Shown: piece by piece, positions 27,471 to 39,570 of the stretch
Position numbering within the stretch: position 1 is the first letter of the stretch
Layout: each line of letters opens with the position of its first letter
Origin: Mansonella perstans
Lineage: Eukaryota > Nematoda > Chromadorea > Rhabditida > Onchocercidae
DNA length: 64,000 nt
Direction: 5' to 3'
NCBI GenBank assembly: GCA_037074765.1
Contig: JBAMDO010000037.1
Location: 248,001 to 312,000, forward strand
Program-made: the position numbers and the translations under genes
The notes under the pieces: model-generated
Databases searched by the model: none
Seen by the model: only the letters and a program-made list of their open reading frames with translations
What the model was told of the DNA's origin: nothing

Positions 27471-28584
27471 GTCAACAGATATCAACAACTCCTCAACAGG
27501 CCTGGCACAGAGAGGAATAGGCTCTGTTTATTTCCATTAAATAAGCAAAATTTTAATCACATACTGTTACTGCGAGCTATCAGGTTGAAATATTTACTGA
27601 CGATGTATGAATAAATGAATAATAAACTAACAATTATCGAAATCTTGAGAAGCAAGGGTGAAAGTTTGAAAAGATTTATTAAATAAATTTTAGGGTTGAC
27701 ATTCATCTTAAATGTCGATATGAAAAAACTATTCATGATGATTACCATCATTAAACTTGCTTTGCTGCTCGTTTCCTCATCATATTATTTTTAATTCAGA
27801 GAACCAAAAGACTGAAATGAATGAAAATGAAATAGAAAAAATTTGAGGAGCGCTTTCGAACATCAAAACAATTGAAGTGACATGTAGTTCCAACTTATCT
27901 TTACTACTATAAAAGAATAGCGAATGAAAAACACTATTTTTTGGAAAATATATGGCCTTTAGAATTTGCAGCATGAACTTTGAATGACTTACATAATGAT
28001 TATAAGCATGGCTTAGAGTATTTCAGAAATGAATATAAAAATAAAATATGCATGAAACCACGGACATTAATAGATAAAATTGAAAAATTACTTCCAAGAT
28101 GTTGAACTCGGCTGAGGAACTGATTGTTAATAAACTTTTGAAACTTCTTATATTTTCAACATATATTGATTTTGCAAGTAGAATGCTAGAAAACGTCACC
28201 TAGATTTTAATTCTAAAAAAAGCAGCGAAAATGATAGATTACTGTGCCAAGCGTATCGTGTAGAGAAATCAGAAAGCAGAGGGAAGAAAACTAATCATTA
28301 CAAATGAAATAACGAATCATAAGCGATTAAAATCATGAGAGCATAAGCAAGACAGGAAGTTTCAAACAAAATTCGGACTTCATTTAAAGAGTAGGAAAAA
28401 AGCAAAGATCTCAAAAAAAGCTTCGTCTTCAATCTACAAAATCAAGTTCTGAATTCTAGAATTTAGTAGTCTGTTTATCCTCAACTTTGGATAAATGATT
28501 AATTATTTCAGCTGCCTGAACAAATTCATCATCAAAATTAATAAAACATGGATTACTTCGATACCTGCGAAAGAAAAAGAAATG

Positions 28585-31557
28585 TTAAAAATTGATTAAT
28601 TTCTTAATCGCTTCTACTATCCGCCATTTCGTCGGTCGATAAAAAGGCTCGAAAACATGCGGAAATGGTGTGTCCCAGCCGCAAACACGAGTAATTGGAG
28701 CCTCTAAGTGCAAGAAACATCGTTCCTGAACATTTCATTATTAACAGTCTTTTGAATTCATTGTGCCTGATAGAGGAAAGTTTGGAAACTACCTGAGCAT
28801 TACTCGCCCTTCACAAAACTACCAAAAACTTATTCTCCAATTATAAGCTGGGTTACGTTTGAATGTTTTGAAATCAAAATTTCAAATTAACGGACTATTC
28901 CAATAACAATTAGTATTCGCAGTAAAGACAATGGCATACAATTATGTCACCTGAATTTTCGTTGATATTTCGGCTGCAAATCCAGAAGTTATGGGTGCTT
29001 CGTGAGTTATTATTAGATGACCAGTTTTATTAACACTCTGAAGTTAGCAATAAATTCATACTGTAAAAATAGCAATGATATTTTTTATTCTTCAAAAGAA
29101 CTCATAATCGCATTTCAAAAGCACTATATGTGATAAGTGAAAAGATTATAAGTTCAAAAAATTGAACAAACCTTTGCAACCGTATCAATATCCCAAGGTA
29201 AGATTGTTCTCAAATCAATCACTTCACAACTAATACCAGTTTCTTCTTCAGTCATCTTCGCAGCATCAAGTGCATTATGTAATTGGGTACCCCAGCTAAC
29301 AATGGTTACATCTGTCCCTGTAAATCAGAACAGTTTCAACCGAATTACATTCATCATTTGATGTTTATAATTTAAAAGATATCAAATCAAAACAAAGATA
29401 ATAATATACGATTTCAGTAATTGGTATGAAACGAAAACGGCTTTGGAATTCCAGAAATTTTTCAAGGAACTCCAGAAATTTTTTAAATTAGAGCTTAAAT
29501 TCTACTTCATTAAGTCTTACAAAAAACATAAAATCATAACATTGAATAATGAATGAACCATCGAAGAATTCTTCAGGACAATGAATTCAAATAAAGGAAA
29601 TTTTCAAACCTTCCTTGACCACTTCGGCTTGTTCAAGCTCAGTTTCGTAATCTCCAATCGGAACGTCTTCAACGGCTGTACGATACAGTAATTTTGGCTC
29701 AAAAAATATGCATGGATTCTCGTTTCGAATGCATGCCAACAATAAACCTTTCGCTTGAATCGGTCCACGTGGAACCACCACCTTAAAAACAGTTCTTTAA
29801 ACTCTAACTTATTTAGGAAGTTTATGAAACAAACAAGCTAGATCTATGCTTGAAAATTCAGAATACTAAATTTAATAACGCTTGTTTTTCTTTTTCCTTT
29901 AAACTATTTACACGATCAATTTTCGTTAGTTTAATTACCATTATCAGCATTTGGATTATGTTAATATTAAATCACTTCGACTTAAACATATTTCTGTTTA
30001 AACGAATGGAAATAGCATGGTTACAAATTATGGAAGCGATGAAGAAATTATGTCGCAGACACTCGCAAGATTTTCAGTAAACAATCCATACTTTCAAACC
30101 GGGCGTATGTGTGAAATAAGCTTCAGGGCTTTGCGAGTGATAAAGACCGCCGTGACCTACAGCACCCCACGTCGCTCTTATTGTTAATTTCCCGCAGTTA
30201 AACAAATTTCCACTTCTATACCGAAACTTGGCTGCTTCATTCACGATCTAAAAATACAGTAATAAAAACTATCACAAACTGATAAACCAATCTGCAAAGT
30301 TTTTTCATCCTTCACTGAAATTTGAGATGTGCCAATACTTCAATTAATGTATATGCCTGTACTAGAACAAAATTTATTACAAATTTAAAATATAAGCTCA
30401 ATAAACTAGATTTAATAAACTGAGAAAAGGTTATTAATATTTCAGTAGACTAAAGAAAAAAAACCTGGTCGAAAGCTGGGAATATGTAATCAGCAAATTG
30501 TATTTCTGCAATGGCTGTCGAACCACAAATTGCTAATCCGATGCCAAAACCAGCTATTGCTTGCTCGCAAATGGGTGTATTGAAAACACGATCTTTACCT
30601 GTAAAAACAAACCTACAAATTAAAAATATCGCTTACGACAAATTTCTCAGATTCAGATCATGCGAATGGAACATTACAATTTTCTATTTAAACATTGAAC
30701 TAATGCATTACCATTAACGGAAACTTGCATGTAATATAGTATTTTGGAAGTTGTCACATAATCCTAGCATGATAGATGCTGCATAAAAGTATTAAACGGA
30801 AGTTCTTTCCCAGTGAAATCAAATATTCTGATTCTTAGGAATACTGCTTGTAAACAGTAATTTCCTAAATGCTCTTTCCAACTTTTGTATTTTCTAATTC
30901 CATTCGATTCAGATCTAGTTTTGCTTTACTAAATATGCCTCGATTCAGATCTAGTTTTGCTTTGTTAAATATGTAAGTATTCCACTCTGCTGTTGCGTAC
31001 ACAAATAAAAAACATTTGAACGCACTGAAATGTGCATAGAAGGCATCGCATTATGTGAAATGAACTAAATTCTCAATTACTGATCAACAAAGATAATGAT
31101 TTGATTTAGTAGCTCTGGAAATTTGCATACCATATTTCTCCTGCAAGCCAACAGAACATCGGAAAACGCCACCAAATGCAACATCCTCGCCGAAAAGACA
31201 TGTGGAAGAATCGCTTTTCATTGCGATGTCCATGGCATTGTTGATCGCTTGGCATAAATTCATCCTGCTTGTTTCACCTTAACTTTCAAATGTACGAAAA
31301 TGGTCAGAATTAAATGAATCAAATGCATTAAATTACAGATATAGACGACTAGGCTTCTTTTCACTAGTTTTTTAAAAATATTTTCTCAAATTTTTGCCGG
31401 TATGTGAACTAATTGAATCAAAACAAAAATCAAAACCACCAAAACCAAGTGAAGGATCTGCTTGGCTGGGCATAAACGCAACGCCTGATGTATATCGTAT
31501 TGAAGGAATTTTTCCGAGGTTTTTCAACGATTGCATAACATGTCGCAGTGTCACCAT
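28585..31557 (-). CDS. BCKDHB: Branched-chain 2-oxo acid dehydrogenase E1 beta, mitochondrial, eight exons
   Basis: Beta subunit of the thiamine-diphosphate E1 component that decarboxylates the keto acids of Leu, Ile and Val in the mitochondrial matrix. Exons in transcript order: 31557-31440, 31277-31131, 30598-30465, 30247-30092, 29781-29610, 29317-29172, 29037-28951, 28725-28585. These join to 366 aa, close to family length. Conserved blocks in order: MNLCQAI near residue 45; [12 protein letters not shown] near 68, whose Glu contacts the thiamine pyrimidine in the family; [80 protein letters not shown]; and terminal KKLINF. Residues 1 to about 25 are Arg/Lys/Ser-rich without acids, as in a transit peptide. 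The first donor (TTTTG before GTGGTT) is weak but is fixed by the family sequence. The LFNCG and GWDTPFPH blocks favour BCKDHB over pyruvate dehydrogenase beta. Confidence 0.95.
30905..30973. repeat. Tandem direct repeat, 33-bp copies, in BCKDHB intron 2
   Basis: Copies at 30905-30937 and 30941-30973 share CGATTCAGATCTAGTTTTGC and differ at two positions. They lie between the exons at 31131 and 30598. Confidence 0.9.
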
Positions 31558-31563
31558 CGTTCA

Positions 31564-31571
31564 GCTAAGTT
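31564..31571 (-). promoter_or_regulatory. Candidate trans-splice acceptor for BCKDHB
   Basis: On the minus strand, TAACTTAG immediately precedes CTGAACG and the start codon at 31557. A 7-base leader after a U-rich AG is typical of spliced-leader addition in nematodes. It could instead be a cis acceptor from an upstream 5' UTR exon (see 32029-32069). Confidence 0.45.
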
Positions 31572-34500
31572 AGGAAAAACACTTGTTATTTCATTATTGA
31601 ATGTGCAAACTATCATCCATTATGTTTATTCATAGTGAACCGAAAAGTACTACAGCTGTGATCTCTGCATTTAACTTTGTAAATATCGATCACTATGCTG
31701 CCTATTTTCAAACTAGTCATTTCAACAAATATTGGCAAATATACCTTGTCTATGTTTTATATTATGGAAAACATATAACATTGGATGACTGGGAGCCTAT
31801 TCTCAACAAGTCTAACTTAATATTCAGCTTGTAACTTTGTTACCCCTTTGTTAGAGACGAACTCCTTAAAAATGAAACGGTTACACTGCATGTAAAAATG
31901 AAAAACCGTGTTGACAATGAGCGACGATGGGTGGTGATGCTTGAGAACAGTACAGGGAAAGCGTCGGAATGTTTACATGAAAATCAAGAGGGTGTCACTG
32001 CTGATTTGTAATTGTTACATTTGCTTACCTGTATTATGGGTAAAGAGGTAACTAGGCTGTTTGTTATCTCTGCAGAAAATAACAGACTCCATCGAATAGA
32101 TATTATTGCAGGATCAGGTTTTCTTTGAAATCATTGCAACAGCGTGATTTTTTTTTTCTGCTGCCATCTTTTTGCTCAATTGCCGTTTAATAAAGAATGG
32201 TGTAAAAACTGCTGATAAAACTTTTTTTCGTAACATAAGTGATAAGATCTCCACATTTGGAAAAATGTTGTGGAAGAAAAATGACGATGGAGAAAAGTGT
32301 TCGAACAGATAAATTGTTTATTCCATTAGTAAGTGAAGCGTCCACGTCATTGATAAAAAGAGAAGTGAGAATTTGTTGGAAGCTTTTCAAGTGATTCTCT
32401 GCACGAATTTACTTATCACTTATATTAAAAAGTTATCATCTATGGAATTGAAATTGGAATTGTATCTGAAACTGCTGAAGAGATTTAAACTGTGAAATGT
32501 GATGTTAAATTCAGTCCATTGCACTGGGTTGCTGAATTGAACTTCTCTGTGAGTGCAACAATGAGGGAGGTTGGAGGTCATCCATTTTTTCATTGACAAC
32601 TGAATTGGAGAATTGATTGTTAATTATTCCCGTTTCGTAAACACACAGTGTGAACAACTTCCCCAAAAACGAGAAAAATGTTGTAGGAAAAGTTTAGACA
32701 GGAAGCAGATAGATTGATGTAACGTTGAAAATAATGTCAGCTATTGGCAAGTTTAAATGCAATTTTTTAAGTATGGAGAAAGACAAACTACGTTGCAATA
32801 AAATGTATTAGACAGTAAATGATAGAAGTAAATGATAATCGATAGGCGATAGCAAGATTACTGTTCTTTCAAACAAGAGACCAAAATTGAAATGACTAAT
32901 TTTAGACTGTGTTATCAGCGATTATATCGTAGTGGCAACAAAAGTATCATTAAGAATCAAATGACTTCTGTGGCTTACCATCAGGAACTGCCGATAAACT
33001 GACTTATCGATAGCAATTTTAATCAGATTCGATCTGAATTATTGAATTTTAATATAATTTAAGAAATATGCTTTACAGACACGTGTTTTCAAAAAATTTA
33101 TAATGAAAAACAGAGTGGAAATGCGCTTTTAATCTATAGGAAAGATTATTGTTGAAATCCGTTAAACGGAATGAAATTTTTAGATTGAAAATATTGAACT
33201 CTTCTCAATACCATCAACAGCCAGGCTAATCTCATTTCTCCCTTTCATTAGGATACGATAAATAGTTCTAGCAATTGTTACATCTTTCGGTATATCTTCT
33301 GTTTATTGCTGGAGTTGCTTGAATGGATGGATAGATGATCCGAAATTGTTTACACCTGTCTCGAAATGACTCAGCAACTTCATTTGTTACAGCGGTTATC
33401 CTAATTTCTTCAGCACATTACCGATAATGAATTCTTTCTATCATCCCTGAATAGAAGTTTAATCTGCTTTGTCGTCAATTTTTGACTTCTACAATGTTAT
33501 CGGGATGCTGAACTATGCTGCAAATCAATTTACACCAAACTTGAATATATGCTTACAATACTGAGTTCAAAAACAATCTTATTCGTTATAACATGTTGTT
33601 CATTAAAGGAAAGAAGCATTTAATTCCATAAATACTTCTTAAAAAAAAGTAATGCTTGTAAACTGCTACCGAGCTAGAACTATTACTTATGTGTTGCTTG
33701 TTCCAGTAAAACCAGTGTTTTCTCTTAATGCATAACTTTATGGAGAGACAAGAAGGCACATTTAATTATTATCTTTTGATTTGTTAAATGGGAATAGTGC
33801 TTATCTCGCTGCGCAGTATTTGGAAACATATGATTGCTGATATTGTAACAGCATAGAATTCGATGAGAATTTTATATTAAGATGAACGAAATATTGCATC
33901 ATAACAATAACAACAAGAACGTGGAAAAATTTTTTCATTCATTTTTTTTGTTGAGTTAAACAATGATTACAGATAGTTAAGAGTGAAATTTTCAAATAAT
34001 AACAAATAATTTTGCAAAATCACAACCATATCACAATTGGGAGAACCATTTCGAACAGATTTGAAACATTTCAAGCAAAACAGACGAGCTCTTCTTGAAG
34101 CTTTTTAAATGAGCGTTGTGTATTTTCTAGGTTTGGAATTGAGTGATGTGTCATGCTTGTCAAAAAAATAGAATAGTTAATGGATGGATAAATTGGTACG
34201 GGAGACTTTAAGAATTGAAGTTTCTAACTAACTTATAGTGAACACCGCAATTCGAACAAGGAATTTTCGGGGATGAAGTATGAAAATGAATAAAAACTGC
34301 GAACAATAAAGCTGTGAATGAAATGCTACAAAATTTGTTCGAATTATACAAATATTGAGATAACAAATGAAAAAATGAAAGAGGAAGAAAAAATTTGAAA
34401 AATTTAACTAAAAGTAGAGTGGAAGTAGTTAGCAGCACATGAATGAAGAATATGGCATGAAAACAAAAAAAGTTAATAACCAAATCTACAGTACAAGGAG

Positions 34501-35423
34501 CTGGTTAATTTTTATTCAGACTGATACATTTCATGCTCTAGAACTACTTTGTCATTCCCTTACGAGTGCAAATCAATTCTAGCAGATTCTATGACTTGTG
34601 AAATAGAACTTGTACGCCACTAATTAGCTTCATCTAAAAATAACCGTCGAAATCATTAGTTGAGAATAAGCAATCAACTTGTGATTCAGTACTAAAAAAA
34701 TCAATAATTTTAATATTTTATTTACTTCTAAGAAATTACATCACTATCAAGAAAATAGGAGCAAAATTTAAAGCTGATTATCCTTGCAATATTTTTTTGC
34801 CCGTAAAAACAACATTAATAATGTCACTGAGTGAAATTAGCACGTAACAAAACGAGGAAACATTTATGAATTTAAAATATAACTGAGGCTACGCACATTA
34901 AGCTTTTAAGATTTATTAACAAAACTCAATCAAGTTGAGTTTCCAAATGAATCGATGAATTTTCAAAGGGCATGAAAATCATTAGAAAGGAATCAATGCA
35001 ACTGAAGCAACTGCAGTAGATGACGAAAGCAGTTTCTCTTTTAGCAACGAAAAAGGGATGAGAAGTAAATGAAATTTGAATTTGTTTTATCATTTTTCAT
35101 TTGATTTCATGTGTAATTGTTTTGTTGTTTTTTTTATGCTGTGCCCATTCCAAATTTTTCGCTTGAAATAAATCAAATGTAAACTGAAATGACTGAGAAT
35201 GAAATGTTGTTGGATGCCATATTTTTCATCTAAACATTTTCCGTATTTTTAAAAATATTTTTAAAACACAGTATTTTTAAAATCATCGGTCTAGATTGCA
35301 ACGATTCTGATATTATCAGGAAATATTCATTTTTAACATTTCCTTATATGGCATCAACTGAACTTAAAATAATCATATTTTATAGAGATCATGTTTAATT
35401 AAGCAGTGTTCTTCCATTTTCTA
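31572..35423. other. Region between BCKDHB start and bZIP stop, no gene called
   Basis: About 3.85 kb between the 5' end of BCKDHB and the 3' end of the bZIP gene, both on the minus strand. It should hold the BCKDHB promoter and the bZIP 3' UTR. One orphan exon-like segment at 32029-32069 (minus) has strong splice sites on both sides. A 58-codon open minus-strand frame at 32513-32690 looks mildly coding-like but has no family match I know. Inverted A/T-rich repeats surround 35239-35281. Confidence 0.55.
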
Positions 35424-37781
35424 TTACTGCTGCTGTTGCTGTTCAGAAATATTAGGCTTGGGCTGCACAGTTTGATCTGCTGATAATATTTTTGGATCCA
35501 GTAACTCTGGCTTTGAGAAAAGCATTAGTTGCAGCTTTGCCGTTTCATTTTTCAGTAAGACAACTTGGCTACGAAGTTGGATGTTCTCCTAAAATTGTTA
35601 ATTGAATTAGACAGCTGGAACTAGAATACAAATTACCAGATTAAATATATGATTAAAATCAACGCACTTGCTCCAAAAATGCTGCTCTTGCTGCAACCGC
35701 TTCTTCTTTTTGACGCCGAGCATCTCTTGACCTCTTCGCTGCATCATTATTTTTTCGTCGCCGCTCATAGTAAGCCTCATCCTGAAAAATGTTCTTAGTC
35801 TAGAAGTTTAAGATTAAAAATCTCAAAATTACCAAAAATAAATTTGAATTTTAATCCACGTTCAAAATAATTGTCTTTTACCAATAATTACCAAATCATC
35901 TACTGTATGAATTGTTCTGCATAGAATCACGAAAGTAACCGATCAATATTTTCAATATTTCTAAACAAATTCATTGAACCAGAAGAAATCTGTATATTAC
36001 AATTTATTATCCTTCCGATAAGTAACAATAACAAAAAATGACAATAAATCTTTCAACCAATGGAAGTCATAGTTATCATCTCTAGAGGGCACCCAAATTA
36101 GATCGGCTATTTCCTCTTTTTGTGGTCTCTCTGTGTCTAGAGCATATTTGTCACCATTTCTATGAAGGAGCTGTTATTCATAACGATGACCCCATCTGTT
36201 GCCTTTACGAATTGATATTTTCGGTCGAAACAAAACGCTTGTGCATCAAAGTTCGCATGATTGAACAAATATACTTGGATGTGAATAAAAGAAAGACATT
36301 TAGATTTGAAATAGATCAAGTCTAGTCAATAGGTCAATACTAGATCAAGTCGGTCAATAGGTCAACATGAATTGATATTTTCGGTCGAAACGAGCATTAC
36401 AGATCAAATTCATGTAATTTATCGTATGCTACTCAGATATGCGTACACACACATACACATACACACTTTCAACCACACCCATATTCTTTGTAATCTTTAA
36501 TTACTGTTGCAGAATGTTGTAGTAAAATTATTTTATCTGTCTGCTAGCTTGGCTACCTATCTAATATCCATTAAATCAATAATTTTTTCTGTAATTTTTA
36601 CTTTTCCTCCGACCTTATAGCTTAATTTTGAGCTTAGCAACAACAACAGCTGTCTTTCAGAGAAGATGATAGCTTTAAGGGCAACTACTAACTGTTGCGC
36701 ATAATACGCGGCATTCTGCATAAATAATGAGAGCAGTCAACAGTTGCGAGGTCTATGTCTGATGCAAAAGGACTTGCAAAGGTCATCTGCGCAATGTTTC
36801 AGACGGTAAAGTGAGGGAGGGGTCATTGCTTTAGCACAACAATGATTAATGTAGCAACATAGCCAGTTCGATACTATCTGATAAATTATACCCGCATAGA
36901 ATTAAGCTTGGATGTATGCTCGTATTAAACATCATAAAAATAACACTTATCTTGAACTTTGAACAGATCTTGTCTAGAGCAATATTAAAAGAGAAAAGAA
37001 TTATTTATAAAATGTTTAAGTTTTAAAAGGCTTCATCTTAGAGAAATTTTAAGAAATGTAACCTTTTTATCATCAGGTACTGGTGCCGCTTGTTTTCGAT
37101 GTGGTGATTGTTGAGGACTGCATGATGAGGTTACCGATGAAGAGGAGCAGGATGGTGGGCTAGATGCTGATTGCTGTTCTCGATTAGGCCGTTTAAGAGG
37201 AAATGGACCGAGGCTGGGTGCAGGTTTAGGAATCGTAGTTGCAACGGTTGTGGATAATAAAGGCGATATTATCGTCGCTGTTTGTTGATTCGGTAAACTG
37301 GAACGGAGCTGTGAAAATGCAAATAGGGTGGATGGCTCCGGGAAGCCAAATGGGCCGAAGTGCGGGAATGATACCGGAAGATTTGGTGCTGGTCTTGTGA
37401 ACAGCGAAAGGGCTGTATTTATATCCACTGGCAAGGGCGGCTTTTCGTTACTGAAAATATAAAAATATTCGTGAAAAGTGGAATCTAATTTGATTACCAA
37501 AAAAACAAATAGGCAATTGATCCGCTGTGGAACTAAGCATTTAGTTTAAATCTAGTTAATGTGTAATCAACTAAAAAAATTATGTTATGTTGGTATAATT
37601 TTTCGCATTACTAAAATTGGTTTTTTTATTTAGAATTTCATTCATGAATTACTTTTTTCAAATAGCTCTTTCTTGCATTGCAAATGAAAAAGGAATCAAA
37701 TTTGGCATACTTCTGTATTAGTTGTTGACTATGAACAGCACTTAAAGCATTTCTTAAGTGAACAGAGGCAGAGCTGTCCAT
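35424..37781 (-). CDS. CES-2/PAR-type bZIP transcription factor, four exons
   Basis: DNA-binding bZIP factor of the CES-2/HLF/Pdp1 group, acting in the nucleus as a dimer. Exons in transcript order: 37781-37711, 37450-37063, 35781-35668, 35588-35424 (245 aa if translation starts at the first in-frame ATG, 37781). Residues 24-153 are Pro/Ser/Thr-rich, Phe-containing and probably disordered. They precede the basic region near 154-180, which carries the bZIP signature N-x2-AA-x2-SR ([14 protein letters not shown]) and an ERRRKNND start typical of the PAR/NFIL3/CES-2 family. The leucine zipper runs from FLEQENIQL into [12 protein letters not shown], and the C-terminus ends in a Gln run. The frame is open upstream of 37781 to about 37899 without an ATG, so an upstream coding exon is possible. 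Which nematode paralogue (ces-2, atf-2 or another) cannot be decided by eye. Confidence 0.85.
36207..36391. repeat. Dispersed direct repeats in a bZIP intron
   Basis: The segment AATTGATATTTTCGGTCGAA occurs near 36209-36228 and again near 36369-36388. Between them GATCAAGTC and GTCAATAGGTCAA are each repeated. Both copies lie in the 1.28-kb intron between the Pro/Ser-rich exon and the bZIP exon. Confidence 0.8.
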
Positions 37782-37810
37782 TCCTTGACCGTTACTCACA
37801 ACAGTTGTGC

Positions 37811-37820
37811 CGAGACTAGT
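37811..37820 (-). promoter_or_regulatory. Possible trans-splice acceptor for the bZIP gene
   Basis: On the minus strand TTTTACTAG ends at 37816, giving a 34-base leader before the ATG at 37781. It is one of several possible AGs in this open region and is therefore only suggestive. Confidence 0.25.
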
Positions 37821-39518
37821 AAAATTCGAAGATGGAAATAGACTAAAGCTGCCGTCGACGAACAGGAAGAGATTCGGGCGACAATGCAACTGCAGCGGTC
37901 ACTATAGTTCGAAAACAGTAACAGAATAGGGTAGAAAAGTGCACAACAAGACTGGAACTCAAGTCTGAACTTGACCCCGCCCCGAGCTGACCTTTCGAAA
38001 AGATCCGCCTCTGTGCAACAGCCTATATATTTCTTATGTCATTTGTTGAGGGCGAGGGATTGTGCTCTCGAATTGAATTCTGTTGTGCCTTTTTCTTTGA
38101 TCATGAAAGGGCAACCTGTTACCCAATTCATGCACAAAAAGGTTAAGAGACAGAGTGCGAGGTCGATCTATAACAAATTGCATAATCTTCATTCAGTGAC
38201 GAATGAGATAAGGTTATCGTCTGTGGGAATCTTTTTATTAAGTGACGAAAAAGATAAGGTCGTTATCTTTAGGGAGAATCAAACCATCATCTTTCTGCTA
38301 GCAAATTATCACTGAGGTCATTTGTGGTTTTTGAAAAACCATTTGACCCAGCGAAGTAAAGTAAATATGTTGATAGTTGGTGAGGATATTTCATAATAAA
38401 AATAGAAATCAAAATCTGACTCAAGAAAGTTTTTAACAATAGAACTCAATCGACAGATAGTTTATTGCAAGAGATTTATTTGCTTGAAATTGAGTCTATT
38501 TCAGTAAGGTAATTTTAATTATAAATGGATTTTAAATTTATTTATTACTTGTACAAAAACTAATGGCATAATTAGAAGACTGAAAATTAAAGCACTTCAG
38601 AAGATTGTGTATTGCATTTTTGTGCTTGTGATTCTCTATCTTTAAGCAAGCATACAAATAATTCTATCATATCTGCTTGATAGCTTACCAAATTTTGTTA
38701 ATTATAGGAAATTGTTGACTTTGTGCAAAGAAGTTAGAAAAAGACCTTTTATAAATGTTCAAAACTTTCTTTCGGTTTCTCTAAAACATAAAGTATTTGT
38801 TGTAAAATGTGGCTGTATAATCTATCTATTAGTTATGATTTTATCTTATTCAAATAATGAGAGAATGCTATCGAATAAAATTTTATTTTGCTACACACAT
38901 TATTGCACACTATCTTCTGCCCTTATTCCTCAACTAAATGTAATTAAAAGAAGCAAGATCAAAGAAGCAACACCGTACTGAGATTAAGCAAGTCAGACAA
39001 AAGGACAAATTTGAAAGGAAAAAAGCAGGAAATTATTGAAGTATGCACAAAGAGTTTGATTAAATGTCATCACATTGTCCTCATCACAGAGAAGGAACAG
39101 AGGTCATCCTCCTCTGATTGCAGCATTGGAATGAGGGAAATAAATAGAAAATCGGTAAGGCGATGGCTTTTGTTGATGGCTTTGACCTTTTTCTGAAGAG
39201 GTCATGATGATGCCGCTAATGAGGCTTAAGAACTATAAAGATGCATAATAATAGTAATTCCAGGATACTGTCTGCTCTATCTTCCCCGCAATACAATGTT
39301 GCTTATGGCACATCTTTATGCAAAATGTTATAGCATGACGTCTTTTAACTCTTCCGTCACATTCGGTTATCTAATGACAGATTCGATGTGGCTCATGGCA
39401 TATTATGAAGTATTTTTTCGACAGCATTGTTTATAGGTGAATGGAAATACATCAATCTTCAACTAAAAGATTGGCCTCTCCATTGAGTTTGGCGTGTGCA
39501 GAAGACTGTAATATCATT

Positions 39519-39570
39519 TATACACAAACATATATAATATATACAGATACATACACATATACATATATGT
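39519..39570. repeat. TA/CA-rich microsatellite
   Basis: Imperfect TATACA/CATATA repeat of about 50 bases in intergenic DNA. Confidence 0.8.

Larger units (their letters stand above)
24037..28584. other. Region between TENT5 and BCKDHB, no intact gene seen
   Basis: Very AT-rich from 24.0 to 26.4 kb, with an A run at 24200-24219, many T runs and a TA microsatellite at 25443-25467. From about 26.4 to 28.4 kb composition becomes less biased. Coding-like but interrupted frames appear on the plus strand around 27.0-27.5 kb (separate entry). The TENT5 3' UTR must lie at the left edge and the BCKDHB 3' UTR at the right edge. No clear poly(A) signal was pinned down for either. Confidence 0.6.

Noticed and set aside
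28458..28563. 35-codon frame after an acceptor-like TTTCGCAG, downstream of the BCKDHB stop on the minus strand
   Set aside because: The BCKDHB exon already ends with the family C-terminus (KKLINF), and no phase-2 donor feeds this segment.
32513..32690. 58-codon minus-strand frame ending in a Gln/Ser/Pro-rich stretch
   Set aside because: Looks mildly coding-like but has no partner exons and no family match, so it is not called as a gene.
37971..38315. 114-codon plus-strand open frame upstream of the bZIP gene
   Set aside because: No domain, no splice context, and it overlaps the probable promoter; the less AT-rich composition there makes longer chance frames likely.
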